Below are positions 23,051 through 31,851 of a DNA stretch of 64,000 nucleotides, piece after piece (within the stretch, counting starts at the first letter, position 1; each line of letters starts with the position of its first letter). Both the position numbers and the translations under genes were made by a program. Source of the stretch: Ensifer sp. IC4062 (GTDB taxonomy: Bacteria; Pseudomonadota; Alphaproteobacteria; Rhizobiales; Rhizobiaceae); NCBI RefSeq assembly GCF_020193575.1, contig NZ_JADYVD010000015.1, forward strand, positions 62,001-126,000. The letters are read 5' to 3'. The notes below the pieces were generated by a model, which was given only the letters and a program-made list of their open reading frames with translations, did no database searches and was not told the origin of the DNA.

Positions 23051-25019
23051 TCTTTTCCGCCTTGCGCTGGAGGTCCGGCGCCATCGCTTCCGCCGAGAGC
23101 GAAACGATGGCTTCGTCGAGCGACATCGCGGTCTGCGCCTGCGAGCCGAGGCGACGGATGTTGACTGAACGCTCCTCCGCCTCGCGCTTGCCGCAGACGA
23201 CGATCACGGGCACCTTCGTCACCGAGTGCTCACGGACCTTGTAGTTGATCTTCTCGTTGCGGAAGTCCGTTTCCACGGTAAGTCCCGCCTCACGCAGAAG
23301 CGCTGCCACCTCGCGGCCGTAGTCGTCAGCCTCGGACGTGATCGTCGCCACCACCACCTGTAACGGCGAGATCCAGAGCGGCATGTGACCGGCAAAGTTT
23401 TCGATCAGGATGCCGAGGAAACGCTCCATCGAGCCGCAAATGGCCCGATGAATCATAACTGGCTGGCGCTTTTCCGAATCCTTGTCGATGTAGAAGGCAC
23501 CGAACCGCTCCGGCAGGTTGAAGTCGACCTGGGTCGTTCCGCACTGCCATTCACGGCCGATTGCGTCCTTCAGCGTGTATTCGAACTTCGGACCGTAGAA
23601 CGCCCCCTCACCTGGCAGGATGCCGGTCTTGATGCGCCCTTCGGACTGCGCCTCGATCGTCTTCAAGACGTCCGTCATCACAGACTCGGCACGATCCCAA
23701 AGGGCATCGGACCCGACGCGCTTGTCCGGCCGCGTCGACAGCTTGACGACAATTTCCTTGAAGCCAAAGTCCTCGTAGACCGACAGGATGAGGTCGTTGA
23801 TACGCAGGCATTCGGCCGCCATCTGCTCGTCCGTGCAGAAGACATGCGCGTCATCCTGCGTGAAGCCGCGCACGCGCATCAGACCGTGAAGCGCGCCCGA
23901 CGGCTCGTAACGGTGGACGTTTCCGAACTCGGCGAGCCGGACCGGCAATTCGCGGTAGGACTTCAGGCCATGCTTGAAGATCTGGATGTGCCCCGGGCAA
24001 TTCATTGGCTTCAAGGCAAAGACGCGGTCGTCGTCCGTCTCGTCGCCGGCAACGGTCACCTTGAACATATTATCGCGATACCAGCCCCAGTGGCCCGAGG
24101 TTTCCCAGAGCGATTTGTCCAGCACCTGTGGCGCGTTGACTTCCTGATAGGTGTTGCCCAGCCGCCGACGCATATAGGCGACCAGCGTCTGGAACATGCG
24201 CCAGCCCTTGCCGTGCCAGAAGACGACGCCAGGGCCCTCCTCCTGGAAATGGAAGAGATCCATTTCGCGGCCGAGGCGGCGATGGTCGCGCTTTTCGGCT
24301 TCGGCAAGCACGTGCAGATATTGATCGAGCTCTTCCTGCGTCTGCCATGCCGTGCCGTAGATGCGCGTCAGCATCGGATTGTTGCTGTCGCCGCGCCAAT
24401 AGGCGCCGGCGACCTTCATCAGCTTGAAGGCCGTGCCGATCTGGCCCGTCGAGGCCATGTGCGGTCCGCGGCAGAGATCGAACCAGTCACCCTGGTAGTA
24501 GATCTTCAGGTCCTGACCTTCGGGAATCGCGTCAACGAGTTCGACCTTGTAATTCTCGCCCTTGGCGGCAAAAACCTCCTTCGCCTTCTCGCGCGACCAG
24601 ATCTCCTTGGTGAAGGGTTTATTGCGCGCGATGATTTCCTTCATCTTCTTCTCGATGACAGGCAGGTCGTCGGGCGTGAAGGGTTCGTTCTTGGCGAAGT
24701 CGTAATAGAAGCCGTTATCGATGACAGGACCGATGGTCACCTGCGTTCCCGGCCACAGTTCCTGTACCGCCTCGGCCATGACGTGGGCGGCGTCGTGACG
24801 GATCAGCTCGAGCGAGCGCTTGTCTTCGCGCGTGACTATCTCGATTCGGCCATCGGTCACGGTGTCCGAAAGATCGCGCAGCTCGCCATCGAGCGCGATC
24901 GCGACAGCCTTCTTGGCGAGCGACTTCGAAATCGACTCAGCCACATCGCGACCGGTCGTGCTGGCAGCGAATTCGCGCACGGAGCCATCAGGAAATGTAA
25001 GGGAAACGGTATGCGACAT
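23037..25019 (-). CDS. thrS: threonine-tRNA ligase
   Basis: Charges tRNA-Thr; 660 aa, full length. Domains in order: TGS (residues 1-62), the editing domain with [17 protein letters not shown], the class II catalytic core with [21 protein letters not shown] (Zn-binding Cys), [15 protein letters not shown] and [12 protein letters not shown], and the anticodon-binding domain ([37 protein letters not shown]). It follows a DUF1697 gene after 130 nt. No tRNA-like leader or other translational operator could be recognised upstream. Confidence 0.98.
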   Translation of the reverse strand: MSHTVSLTFPDGSVREFAASTTGRDVAESISKSLAKKAVAIALDGELRDLSDTVTDGRIEIVTREDKRSLELIRHDAAHVMAEAVQELWPGTQVTIGPVIDNGFYYDFAKNEPFTPDDLPVIEKKMKEIIARNKPFTKEIWSREKAKEVFAAKGENYKVELVDAIPEGQDLKIYYQGDWFDLCRGPHMASTGQIGTAFKLMKVAGAYWRGDSNNPMLTRIYGTAWQTQEELDQYLHVLAEAEKRDHRRLGREMDLFHFQEEGPGVVFWHGKGWRMFQTLVAYMRRRLGNTYQEVNAPQVLDKSLWETSGHWGWYRDNMFKVTVAGDETDDDRVFALKPMNCPGHIQIFKHGLKSYRELPVRLAEFGNVHRYEPSGALHGLMRVRGFTQDDAHVFCTDEQMAAECLRINDLILSVYEDFGFKEIVVKLSTRPDKRVGSDALWDRAESVMTDVLKTIEAQSEGRIKTGILPGEGAFYGPKFEYTLKDAIGREWQCGTTQVDFNLPERFGAFYIDKDSEKRQPVMIHRAICGSMERFLGILIENFAGHMPLWISPLQVVVATITSEADDYGREVAALLREAGLTVETDFRNEKINYKVREHSVTKVPVIVVCGKREAEERSVNIRRLGSQAQTAMSLDEAIVSLSAEAMAPDLQRKAEKKARG

Positions 25020-25149
25020 TATGATCTCCTATCCAGTCCCGCCAACGAATGCGGGTGGTATGGTTGCCGACTTCTGCATGGCTGCAGCCGCCGATTATTG
25101 ACGCGCGCCTGATAAATGTTTTTGACGGTCGAGTAAAGGAGCGGCCCAT

Positions 25150-25689
25150 TCAGTCGGGCAGCATGTCGCGCAGAACGCGCACCGTGTTCCAGTTGCGGAA
25201 CGTACCGATGCCCAGCCGCTTGGTGGTCAGGACGCCAAGCAGCTTCGATTCGCTGGCCTTTCCGCCAAAATCCACCCAGAGGTCACCACCGACGATTTCC
25301 ATCCGCTCACCCCGCGAACAATGGCCGCGGAACATTTCGAGCACGTCGGAGTGGAGTGGTGAGCGCATCACCCGAACATGAACCCGCGTCGGATCTGCCT
25401 CGCTTTCGGCGGGAAACGGGTTACCAGCGGCGAGCTTCCGCCAATCCTCGCCAGCCCGCGCGATAATGTCGACGTGGCGGCCAAACGTCACGGCAAACGT
25501 CGATTCCATCTCGGCCTCGATGTCGGCAATGGGCTGCTCGGGCGCGTCGAAAACAATATTGCCCGTGGCGACAAGGGTGCGTGGTGCATGATAGCCGAGC
25601 CGCTCCGCCATGGCCCGCAGGTCAGTCATGACGACACGCCGCTTGTCCCTAAGGATAATGCTATAGAGCACGGCCACATAGCTCTTCAT
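25150..25689 (-). CDS. DUF1697 domain-containing protein
   Basis: 179 aa. The family signature is a short N-terminal strand (SYVAVLYSIILRDKRRVVMTDL) followed by MAERLGYHAPRTLVATGNIVFDAP and the C-terminal RLGIGTFRNWNTVRVLRDML. Here the usual N-terminal R-G-I-N-V-G element reads YSIILRD. Function is unknown in the whole family. It lies 15 nt after DUF2267 in the run iscU-like, yidD, DUF2267, DUF1697. Confidence 0.88.
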   Translation of the reverse strand: MKSYVAVLYSIILRDKRRVVMTDLRAMAERLGYHAPRTLVATGNIVFDAPEQPIADIEAEMESTFAVTFGRHVDIIARAGEDWRKLAAGNPFPAESEADPTRVHVRVMRSPLHSDVLEMFRGHCSRGERMEIVGGDLWVDFGGKASESKLLGVLTTKRLGIGTFRNWNTVRVLRDMLPD

Positions 25690-25704
25690 CCTGCCGCCGC
25701 CCCG

Positions 25705-26124
25705 CTACGCCCGCCAGAAATCGGTCGCACCTGCGGGCAGCCGGGCCAGCACGCGATCCAGCGTCGCTTCGTCAACGTTCCGACGCAACGCCGCCGCAAC
25801 ATCAGCGATTGCGGTATCCGGCGAAAGATTGTGATCGGGGCGAAGCGATTGCACCTCGCGTGTCATGGCAAAGCGACCGGCGAAGGGCATCTGCGGTTCC
25901 TCCAGATCCCAGTCGGCGACAAAGATCGCCCGAAGCACCGGCGGCAAGACATTTGCGAAAAGCAGCGCGTCGGGAACATCGAGGCGGCGGCGGAAAGTCT
26001 GCAAGACCGCCTGCACCATGGTATAGGCCTGATTGGTGGTCTGAAGACCGGCGATCTCGCGCACATCCAGAATAAACCGGTCGAAATCGGCAGAAGCCTG
26101 CCGGTATTCCATTGGTATCGTCAC
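25705..26124 (-). CDS. DUF2267 domain-containing protein
   Basis: 139 aa, helical: SADFDRFILDVREIAGLQTTNQAYTMVQAVLQTFRRRL, then DALLFANVLPPVLRAIFVADWD, the characteristic DUF2267 phrase. No signal peptide, no catalytic motif, function unknown. It sits 21 nt downstream of yidD and 15 nt upstream of DUF1697, so it is probably part of one operon. Confidence 0.87.
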   Translation of the reverse strand: MTIPMEYRQASADFDRFILDVREIAGLQTTNQAYTMVQAVLQTFRRRLDVPDALLFANVLPPVLRAIFVADWDLEEPQMPFAGRFAMTREVQSLRPDHNLSPDTAIADVAAALRRNVDEATLDRVLARLPAGATDFWRA

Positions 26125-26145
26125 GGCTGCCGAGCCTCCTTTCGT

Positions 26146-26496
26146 CTAGTGCCAATAGCGCCATGGCGCATACCAGGTCTGGCGTGATCTCAGCTCTTCC
26201 GGCACAGGATCGAATCCATGGGTTCCGCCAGGACCGCATCGCGCCACGCGAAAGAGCGTCATCCAGCCCCCGGCCCAGAGGCCGTGGCGGGCAATCGCCT
26301 CGAACCCATATTCAGAGCAGGTCGGCAGATGCCGGCAGGAGTTGCCGATGTAGCTCGACAGCGTCAGCTGATACGCACGAACAAGAGCGATGCCGAAGAG
26401 CCGCCCCGGCGTCTTGCGAAACGGCCCGGACCAGTTCCGTCCCTTCGTGCGAACCGCCGGCCGGACAGCATGATCGTGGTGAGACTCAGCGCACAT
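26146..26496 (-). CDS. yidD: membrane protein insertion efficiency factor YidD
   Basis: 116 aa. The family core is intact: FRKTPGRLFGIALVRAYQLTLS, then the Cys-containing signature GNSCRHLPTCSEYGFEAIARHG and the GGWMTLFRVARCGPGGTHGFDP tail. YidD is a small amphipathic inner-membrane-associated protein that helps YidC-dependent insertion. In many bacteria it sits with rnpA and yidC; here, as in other Rhizobiales, it follows an IscU-like gene by 3 nt. Confidence 0.94.
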   Translation of the reverse strand: MCAESHHDHAVRPAVRTKGRNWSGPFRKTPGRLFGIALVRAYQLTLSSYIGNSCRHLPTCSEYGFEAIARHGLWAGGWMTLFRVARCGPGGTHGFDPVPEELRSRQTWYAPWRYWH

Positions 26497-26499
26497 TGC

Positions 26500-26946
26500 T
26501 CAGACTGCGGCTGCGAGCCGCCTTGCTTCGATCTGGCCAATGGCGTCGACCACCGCATCGAAGGTGAGCATGGTCGAGGCATGTCGCGCCTTGTAGTCCC
26601 GAACGGGTCTCAGGAAACGCATGTCCTCGAAGCGGCCGGACGGGCCTTCGCCATCCGCCTTCAACATGGCCAGCATCTCCTCTCGGGCTCTTCGGATTTC
26701 ACCGGCGTTCGCGCCGACGACATGGCGGGCCATGATCGACGACGAAGCCTGCCCAAGGGCGCAAGCCTTGACGTCATGGGCAAAGTCGGTCACGACGTCG
26801 CCCTCCATCTTTAGCCAGATCCTTACTTTCGAGCCGCACAGCTTCGAATGTGCCGCCGCTTCGGCGTCAGCGTTCGCCAACATCCCGATGCGAGGGATGT
26901 TGCCAGCGAACTCGAGAATTCTGTTGTTGTAGATGTCATCCATCAT
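26500..26946 (-). CDS. IscU/NifU-like iron-sulfur scaffold-type protein lacking the third cysteine
   Basis: 148 aa with the IscU/SufU fold: MDDIYNNRILEFAGNIPR opening, first cysteine in HSKLCGSKV, second in DVKACALGQASSSIMA. The position where IscU has its third ligand cysteine reads YKARHASTM, and the Asp after the first Cys (CGD) is Ser. It therefore keeps only two of the usual ligands. It may be a regulatory or partner protein rather than a classical scaffold. First gene of the minus-strand run leading to yidD. ATG 26946 or 26943. Confidence 0.82.
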   Translation of the reverse strand: MMDDIYNNRILEFAGNIPRIGMLANADAEAAAHSKLCGSKVRIWLKMEGDVVTDFAHDVKACALGQASSSIMARHVVGANAGEIRRAREEMLAMLKADGEGPSGRFEDMRFLRPVRDYKARHASTMLTFDAVVDAIGQIEARRLAAAV

Positions 26947-27286
26947 TTGACGCGATCCGGCTCATTTTTCGCGGTTTTGGGTAATTGGCGCATGATTTTC
27001 TCCGGTACACAGTAAAAAAGCACCGCACTGCACATTCGGCCTCTTTCATCCATGTGGCACCATACTATATGCTATGTCGTGTTGGGGCGACAGTTCCGCA
27101 AGGGAGCATCAAGTCGCCTGTTGTTTGGGAAACCGTGCCGGACGGTCCAGTGCACTGCTAAGCCAGGACCCGAAAGCCCCGGAGCCCGCCAACGGAACCC
27201 AAGCCTGCAGGGTTAGGCGAATGGCCAGTGGCGAGTTGTCCGAAAGATAAAACGTCAGCAATCCCGTATTGCTTAAAGGGGCCATT
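26947..27286. other. intergenic region between iscU-like gene and folE
   Basis: 340 bp divergent region, no credible gene. The right half (about 27090-27260) is GC-rich on the plus strand and could fold (ACCGT-GCCGG-ACGGT near 27132; palindrome CAGTGCACTG near 27149), so a structured folE leader is possible. I could not match the core of the THF-II (folE motif) riboswitch known before alphaproteobacterial folE genes. Confidence 0.5.
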
Positions 27287-27904
27287 ATGGACGCCATAGT
27301 GAAGAATTTTCCTTTGCTCGACGATGCGAGCGGCCGCCCGACCCAGAAGGAGGCCGAGGAAGCCGTTCGCGTGCTGCTCAGGTGGGCGGGCGACGATCCG
27401 GAACGCGAGGGCCTTAAAGACACGCCGGCGCGTGTCGTCAAGGCATACAAGGAACTGTTCGGCGGCTACGAGCTCGCAGCCGAAGATGTGCTCGGACGGA
27501 CCTTTGAGGAAGTCGCCGGTTACGACGATATGGTGTTGGTGAAGGACATTCCATTCTTCTCCCACTGCGAGCATCACATGGTGCCGATCATCGGCAAGGC
27601 GCATGTCGCCTATATGCCGAATGGGCGTGTGCTCGGCCTTTCCAAGATCGCCCGCGTCGTTGACATCTATGCCCGCCGGCTGCAGACGCAGGAGACGATG
27701 ACTGCACAAATCGCCAAGGCCATCGACGAAACGCTCGCACCGCGTGGCGTTGCCGTCATGATCGAGGCAGAGCATATGTGCATGGCTATGCGCGGCGTTC
27801 AGAAGCAGGGCTCGACAACGCTGACGACGACATTTACCGGTAGTTTCCAAACCGATCCGGCCGAACAGGCTCGTTTCATGACCATGCTGCGGGGCTTCAA
27901 GTAA
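27287..27904 (+). CDS. folE: GTP cyclohydrolase I (FolE, Zn type)
   Basis: First step of tetrahydrofolate synthesis, GTP to dihydroneopterin triphosphate. 205 aa from ATG 27287 (AAAGGGGCC upstream). The Zn ligands are visible in [20 protein letters not shown] (Cys, His) and [19 protein letters not shown] (Cys), so it is the classical Zn-dependent IA type. [18 protein letters not shown] is also a family signature. hisI follows 23 nt downstream and is probably co-transcribed. Confidence 0.97.
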   Translation: MDAIVKNFPLLDDASGRPTQKEAEEAVRVLLRWAGDDPEREGLKDTPARVVKAYKELFGGYELAAEDVLGRTFEEVAGYDDMVLVKDIPFFSHCEHHMVPIIGKAHVAYMPNGRVLGLSKIARVVDIYARRLQTQETMTAQIAKAIDETLAPRGVAVMIEAEHMCMAMRGVQKQGSTTLTTTFTGSFQTDPAEQARFMTMLRGFK

Positions 27905-27927
27905 GCTCCAGCCAAGGAGCTTAAATC

Positions 27928-28380
27928 ATGGCGCTCACCTTCGACGCCCCTTCGGAAAACAAGGCCGTGCTGGAGACCGGGCCGGCCTTTACTCCCCGCT
28001 TCGATGAGAAAGGCCTCATAACCGCCGTCGTCACCGATGCCCGTGACGGCGAGTTGCTGATGGTCGCCTATATGAATGCCGAGGCGCTCGCGCTTACGAT
28101 TGAAACCGGCGTTGCCCACTACTACAGCCGCTCGCGCAAGGGGCTGTGGAAGAAAGGCGAGAGTTCGGGCAACCTGCAAACCGTCCAGGAAATACGAACC
28201 GATTGCGATCAGGATGCCGTCTGGCTCAAAGTGTCGGTGGCCGGCCACGATGCCACATGCCACACGGGCCGCCGCTCTTGCTTCTACCGCAAGGTTGGCG
28301 TCGAAGAGGGCAAGGCCACGGTGACGATCACGGACAACCACCGGCATTTTGATCCGGCGACGGTTTACAGCAAAAATTAA
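27928..28380 (+). CDS. hisI: phosphoribosyl-AMP cyclohydrolase
   Basis: Third step of histidine synthesis, opening the adenine ring of PR-AMP; 150 aa, a stand-alone HisI without the HisE domain, as is usual in alphaproteobacteria. Metal-site motifs: [30 protein letters not shown] and [16 protein letters not shown] (Cys and His ligands). It lies behind folE; both enzymes are purine-ring-opening cyclohydrolases of related chemistry. Confidence 0.97.
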   Translation: MALTFDAPSENKAVLETGPAFTPRFDEKGLITAVVTDARDGELLMVAYMNAEALALTIETGVAHYYSRSRKGLWKKGESSGNLQTVQEIRTDCDQDAVWLKVSVAGHDATCHTGRRSCFYRKVGVEEGKATVTITDNHRHFDPATVYSKN

Positions 28381-28683
28381 GTATCTGCGTTTTCTTGGTT
28401 CACCCGCGTGCTATATTTATTTTTTAGCAACCAAACGAGCGCCTAATCATTATTCATGAAGATGGTTACCGTCGAAACTGCGGCGAAGCGAAAAGTGTTG
28501 CAGGCTGTATCTAATGTTTATCGCTCCCGCCAAAATTGATGACGGGAACGGTGGTATATCTCAATTTGGGTGCCAGTCTTTCAGCAATGAATTCGAACAA
28601 GACGGCACCATCGCCGGCTTGGCAGGGGCCTCCCACCGGACGCGCGCACTTGGTAGTCTATTCGGCGATGTTGGAGGTGCCGG
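28381..28683. other. intergenic region before the patatin gene
   Basis: 303 bp, AT-richer than its surroundings (for example around 28410-28430), with no gene, repeat or clear terminator seen. It presumably holds the promoter of the patatin-like gene, whose ribosome binding site is GGAGGTGCCGG at about 28672. Confidence 0.4.
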
Positions 28684-29646
28684 ATGTTGAACTGGACATT
28701 CACGCGTAGCAACCAGATTACCGATCTGCCCGCCCCGGACGGATCCTCGCTTACCACTGCTCCTCCGGCACCAGCCCCCGAAGCCCCGAAACCGAAGATC
28801 GCCATAGCCTTGGGCGGTGGCGCAGCACGCGGCTGGGCGCATATCGGCGTGCTGCGGGCGCTCGACGAAGAAGGAATCGAAGTGGGCATGATTGCCGGCA
28901 CGTCGATCGGCGCCCTCGTGGGCGGCTGCTATCTCGCCGGCAAACTGGACGAATTGGAGGCCTTCGCCCGCTCTCTCACCGTGCGGCGCATTGCCGGCCT
29001 GCTCGATTTTGCGATCGGCGGCGGTGGTCTGTTCGGCGGCCTGCGACTGACCAAACGCATGCAGGAGCACCTGAAGGGGCTCAATATCGAGGAACTCGAT
29101 CGCCCCTTCATTGCTGTCGCCACCGAAGTTCACAGCGGCCATGAGGTTTGGATCGAGAAGGGCTCGCTTATAACCGCCATCCGCGCGTCCTATGCGCTCC
29201 CCGGCATTTTCGAGCCGATCAGCGCCAACGGCCGGGTCCTCGTCGATGGCGCTTTGGTCAACCCGGTTCCGGTTTCGGTTTGTCGCGCTTACGAGCAGCA
29301 ACTCGTCGTCGCGGTCAACCTCAACTACGATCTCTATGGACGCTCCGCTGTCGTCAAGCACAATGCCGGGATGGAAGCCGTGGATGCGCCGATCAAGGAC
29401 GGTACGCATTACTCAGCGCGCCTCGGCATGACCAGCGTCATGGTGCAGGCGTTCAACATTATCCAGGATCGCATTTCGCGCGCCCGGCTCGCCGGCGATC
29501 CACCGGATCTCGCTCTCCATCCAAAGCTCAACGACATAGGTCTCTCGGAATTTCATCGCGCCGGCGAGGCGATCGACCGTGGCTATCACGAAGCGAAGGC
29601 GAAGCTCGCGGAAATCCGACGCATGCAGGAAGTACTGGTACGCTAA
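28684..29646 (+). CDS. patatin-like phospholipase family protein (RssA-like)
   Basis: 320 aa. Residues 1-38 are a variable leader; the patatin domain then shows the oxyanion glycines in ALGGGAARGWAHIGVL, the nucleophile elbow GTSIGALVGG and the catalytic Asp in DGALVNPVPVSVCRAYE, the Ser-Asp dyad. ALPGIFEPI is the RssA-subfamily phrase. It is a predicted cytosolic or membrane-peripheral serine acyl hydrolase; the lipid substrate is unknown. It converges on the CBS protein gene. Confidence 0.92.
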   Translation: MLNWTFTRSNQITDLPAPDGSSLTTAPPAPAPEAPKPKIAIALGGGAARGWAHIGVLRALDEEGIEVGMIAGTSIGALVGGCYLAGKLDELEAFARSLTVRRIAGLLDFAIGGGGLFGGLRLTKRMQEHLKGLNIEELDRPFIAVATEVHSGHEVWIEKGSLITAIRASYALPGIFEPISANGRVLVDGALVNPVPVSVCRAYEQQLVVAVNLNYDLYGRSAVVKHNAGMEAVDAPIKDGTHYSARLGMTSVMVQAFNIIQDRISRARLAGDPPDLALHPKLNDIGLSEFHRAGEAIDRGYHEAKAKLAEIRRMQEVLVR

Positions 29647-29744
29647 CGCCCGCGCGCAGGCTTGTATCTTGATCGCTGCGCAGTGTTTCAGATGATTAAG
29701 GAACGGGGGCCAAGAGGGCCTGAAAAATTACACTGAAGGCGTGA

Positions 29745-29765
29745 AGGGCGGTATCGCACCGCCCT
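29745..29765. terminator. hairpin between convergent genes
   Basis: AGGGCGGT-ATCGC-ACCGCCCT, a perfect 8-bp stem between the stops of the patatin and CBS genes. It has no strong T-run, so its termination function is uncertain. Confidence 0.45.
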
Positions 29766-29771
29766 CCCCCG

Positions 29772-30200
29772 TTAGCCTGCGATATAAGCTTTGATCTGTT
29801 CGGCCTCGTGCTCCATTGCGCGAATATGGTGCTTCACCACGTCACCTATGGAAACGATGCCAGACAGACGGCCTTCCCTTTCCACCGGCAAGTGGCGTGC
29901 ACGCAGCTTGCTCATCATTTCCATCAGCGTAGCAATGGACATTTCCTCGCGGCAGCAATAGACGTTCTGCCACATGACGGAAGAAACCGGCCTGTCGAGA
30001 CACGTGGCGCCGTATTTGGCGATCGAAGCCACGACATCACGCTCCGTCAGAATGCCGACGATATGATCGTCCGGATCGACGACGACGACCGCTCCGATAC
30101 GATTGTCGTGTAGCAAGGTCGCGGCCTGATGCACTGTCACATCCGGCGTGACAGTCACGACGTTGTGGCCCTTTTCGCTGAGAATCGCTCTTACTGACAT
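29772..30200 (-). CDS. CBS domain pair protein
   Basis: 142 aa composed of one CBS pair (Bateman module): VTVTPDVTVHQAATLLHDNRIGAVVVVDPDDHIVGILTERDVV and a second repeat ending VEREGRLSGIVSIGDVVKHHI. Such stand-alone modules bind adenosyl nucleotides; no effector domain is attached. ATG 30200 gives MSVRAILSEKG, the family start; the frame is open further upstream but without conservation. Confidence 0.92.
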   Translation of the reverse strand: MSVRAILSEKGHNVVTVTPDVTVHQAATLLHDNRIGAVVVVDPDDHIVGILTERDVVASIAKYGATCLDRPVSSVMWQNVYCCREEMSIATLMEMMSKLRARHLPVEREGRLSGIVSIGDVVKHHIRAMEHEAEQIKAYIAG

Positions 30201-30769
30201 CCACACATCTCCCGTTACACTACGCCGAGCCGGCGGGAAGAGTTTCTGGCCGTCTCTTGTGCTTGCAGCGCCGAGCGTCACTTCGGATGCTTGATGGTCG
30301 CCGTAACACCCCGAGCCTCTGCACAATTAAAGATCTATACAGAGTTGCCGCAGGAACCCGCCCAATTATCCGATGTCTGCCATTGGTCCCCCGCGTCGCT
30401 CCCGCACGAAACCAGGCCGACACCCAGTCTTACGCGCTCGCCCTCCACAGCGCCGCGCGCCTTTACCAGACACGCTTTGGAGCTGTAGCACTTCAAACTG
30501 CTGCAGGCGACCGCAGGGAATGGTGCTCCAGCGACCTTGTGAAATCAAGCCTTGTCACTCGGCTGCCAAGATCCGTCAGGCATCACATTTGTGAATCCGC
30601 CTTGAAACAATTCGAGATCATAAATGTGACTGTTTTTCGTAGGTTAGGGGCAGGCATCAGCGATAAACCGCCAGTCACTTTCCGTTTCCTGTTCATAAGT
30701 CGCGGCGCGCGGGCGGAAGGCGTCCCGCTTTGTTTCGTTCCTGCCGGGCCAGATACGGATACTGAGTCC
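30201..30769. other. long intergenic region with one repeat copy
   Basis: 569 bp without a credible gene between the CBS and rhomboid genes, both on the minus strand. It contains a truncated copy of the dispersed two-hairpin repeat (30445-30507). A plus-strand frame passing through from about 30257 is antisense to the rhomboid gene and encodes no recognisable protein. Confidence 0.5.
30445..30507 (+). repeat. dispersed two-hairpin repeat, first half only
   Basis: CACAGCGCCGCGCGCCTTTACC... to ...GTAGCACTTCAAACTGCTGCAG. The first hairpin and the connecting box are recognisable and the second hairpin is missing. Compare 40756-40858 and 51859-51964. Confidence 0.7.
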
Positions 30770-31507
30770 CTATCCTTGATCGCGAGGATCAAAGAACCCG
30801 AACAGGAGAAAGCCGAAGAGGAAACCGCCGATATGCGCTTCCCAGGCAACACTTCCCGCGCCGCCAACGGAAAACATGCCGAGCCCGACCAGAAAATTGG
30901 TCAGGAACCAGATGCCGGTGAAGACCAGAACCGAGCGATTGGCAAGCGTTTCGGTTAGCGAAAGTCGCCGGTTGAGATGCGCGAACTGGCGGCTGATGCG
31001 GCCGCTTGGCGAGAAGACGAACCGCGCGGCCGCCCCCATAAAACCGGAAACAACCCCCGAGGCTCCGACCACGACGACAATCTCGCCCCAATGAAATACC
31101 GTATGCAAGGCGACGGCGGCAGCAGCCGAAAGGCACCAAAACACGGCCAGACGCGCTAGCCCGATGCGCCGCACGACCGGCGCCCCGAAAGCGACCATCC
31201 AAAAGACGTTGAAGATGAGATGGTCCCAACTGCCGTGCAGAAACGAATAGGTGACCGGCGTCCAGAGCCAAACGAGTCCTTGTTCCGAAAGCGGAAGGGT
31301 GTAACGAACAGGCAGGAAGGCGAAATTCAGGATCAGCTCTTGATCTGCCGTCGCCGATAGGATGTAGGTTCTCAACGCATGAACGGCGATGAGAAACAAG
31401 AGGATACCAGTTAGTCCCGCCGGCAGATTGAAAGCAGGTTCGCGGCCACGCGCCGCGTCGCTCTCGGTATCCGTCTCCGCCGGTGTCACTGCCTGATCTC
31501 GTTCCAT
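30770..31507 (-). CDS. rhomboid family intramembrane serine protease
   Basis: 245 aa, about six transmembrane helices after a hydrophilic 30-residue N-terminus. The catalytic pair is visible as Ser in VVGASGVVSGFMGA and His in WEAHIGGFLFGF; HLIFNVFWM supplies the oxyanion-hole Asn in helix 2. It is predicted to cleave single-pass membrane proteins. A strong terminator sits 88 nt upstream of its ATG on the same strand, so it needs its own promoter or antitermination. Confidence 0.9.
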   Translation of the reverse strand: MERDQAVTPAETDTESDAARGREPAFNLPAGLTGILLFLIAVHALRTYILSATADQELILNFAFLPVRYTLPLSEQGLVWLWTPVTYSFLHGSWDHLIFNVFWMVAFGAPVVRRIGLARLAVFWCLSAAAAVALHTVFHWGEIVVVVGASGVVSGFMGAAARFVFSPSGRISRQFAHLNRRLSLTETLANRSVLVFTGIWFLTNFLVGLGMFSVGGAGSVAWEAHIGGFLFGFLLFGFFDPRDQG

Positions 31508-31594
31508 GCCCTGCTCTCTTTCATCGCCGCTGCGCGTTCGCGATCAGGTTCCGCGGAGACACCGCCACTGGATAGCGCGAAGGCATAAGCAAAC

Positions 31595-31627
31595 AAAAAA
31601 AGACCGTCCAGTAAAAACTGAACGGCC
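31595..31627 (-). terminator. strong rho-independent terminator upstream of rhomboid gene
   Basis: Minus strand: 11-bp stem GGCCGTTCAGT / ACTGGACGGTC (two G-T pairs), TTTT loop, then seven T. There is no annotated gene immediately upstream on this strand, so it must end a short transcript. Confidence 0.88.
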
Positions 31628-31735
31628 GGTGAGCCCTTATACCGAGCTCCAATTGCGTGCTGAAGGCAAACCTTCGTGAAGTGATGACATTTAAGTGCCA
31701 GCAGGCGGCGCCGAGCGCAATCGAAACCCATTGTT
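31595..31735 (-). ncRNA. candidate small RNA or attenuated leader (about 140 nt)
   Basis: Minus-strand sequence from about 31735 to the terminator. GATATT near 31743 could be a -10 box, with no good -35 seen. Small stem-loops (CTTC-AC-GAAG; AAGG-TTTG-CCTT near 31667-31682) precede the terminator. An ATG at 31731 with AAGG upstream opens a frame that reads through the terminator, so a leader peptide is also possible. Boundaries are inferred, not observed. Confidence 0.45.
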
Positions 31736-31851
31736 AACCTTAATATCGGCGTGGCACGAAATTCGCACAGCGATTCCTGAAATCGAAGGAGCCGCGCCGC
31801 TGTGCCAATTGGGAGCAGTGGGAGCCGGATCGACGGAATGAATGGGCAATC

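Larger units (their letters stand above)
31508..31851. other. 344-bp intergenic region with minus-strand leader or sRNA
   Basis: Lies between the divergent rhomboid and PAS_5 genes. The only clear element is the terminator 31595-31627 and the sequence transcribed into it (see the ncRNA entry). A minus-strand frame runs through the region into the rhomboid gene, but it ends in low-conservation sequence and is not called. Confidence 0.5.

Noticed and set aside
25020..25149. tRNA-like operator or T-box before thrS
   Set aside because: No T-box or tRNA-like fold could be seen, and T-boxes are not expected in this group.
26947..27286. THF-II (folE motif) riboswitch before folE
   Set aside because: This class is expected before alphaproteobacterial folE, but I could not find the conserved core sequence as I remember it. 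A covariance search would decide it.
28588..28700. Short ORF beginning MNSNKTAPSP upstream of the patatin gene
   Set aside because: It overlaps the patatin start out of frame and has no ribosome binding site; the patatin start has a strong one.
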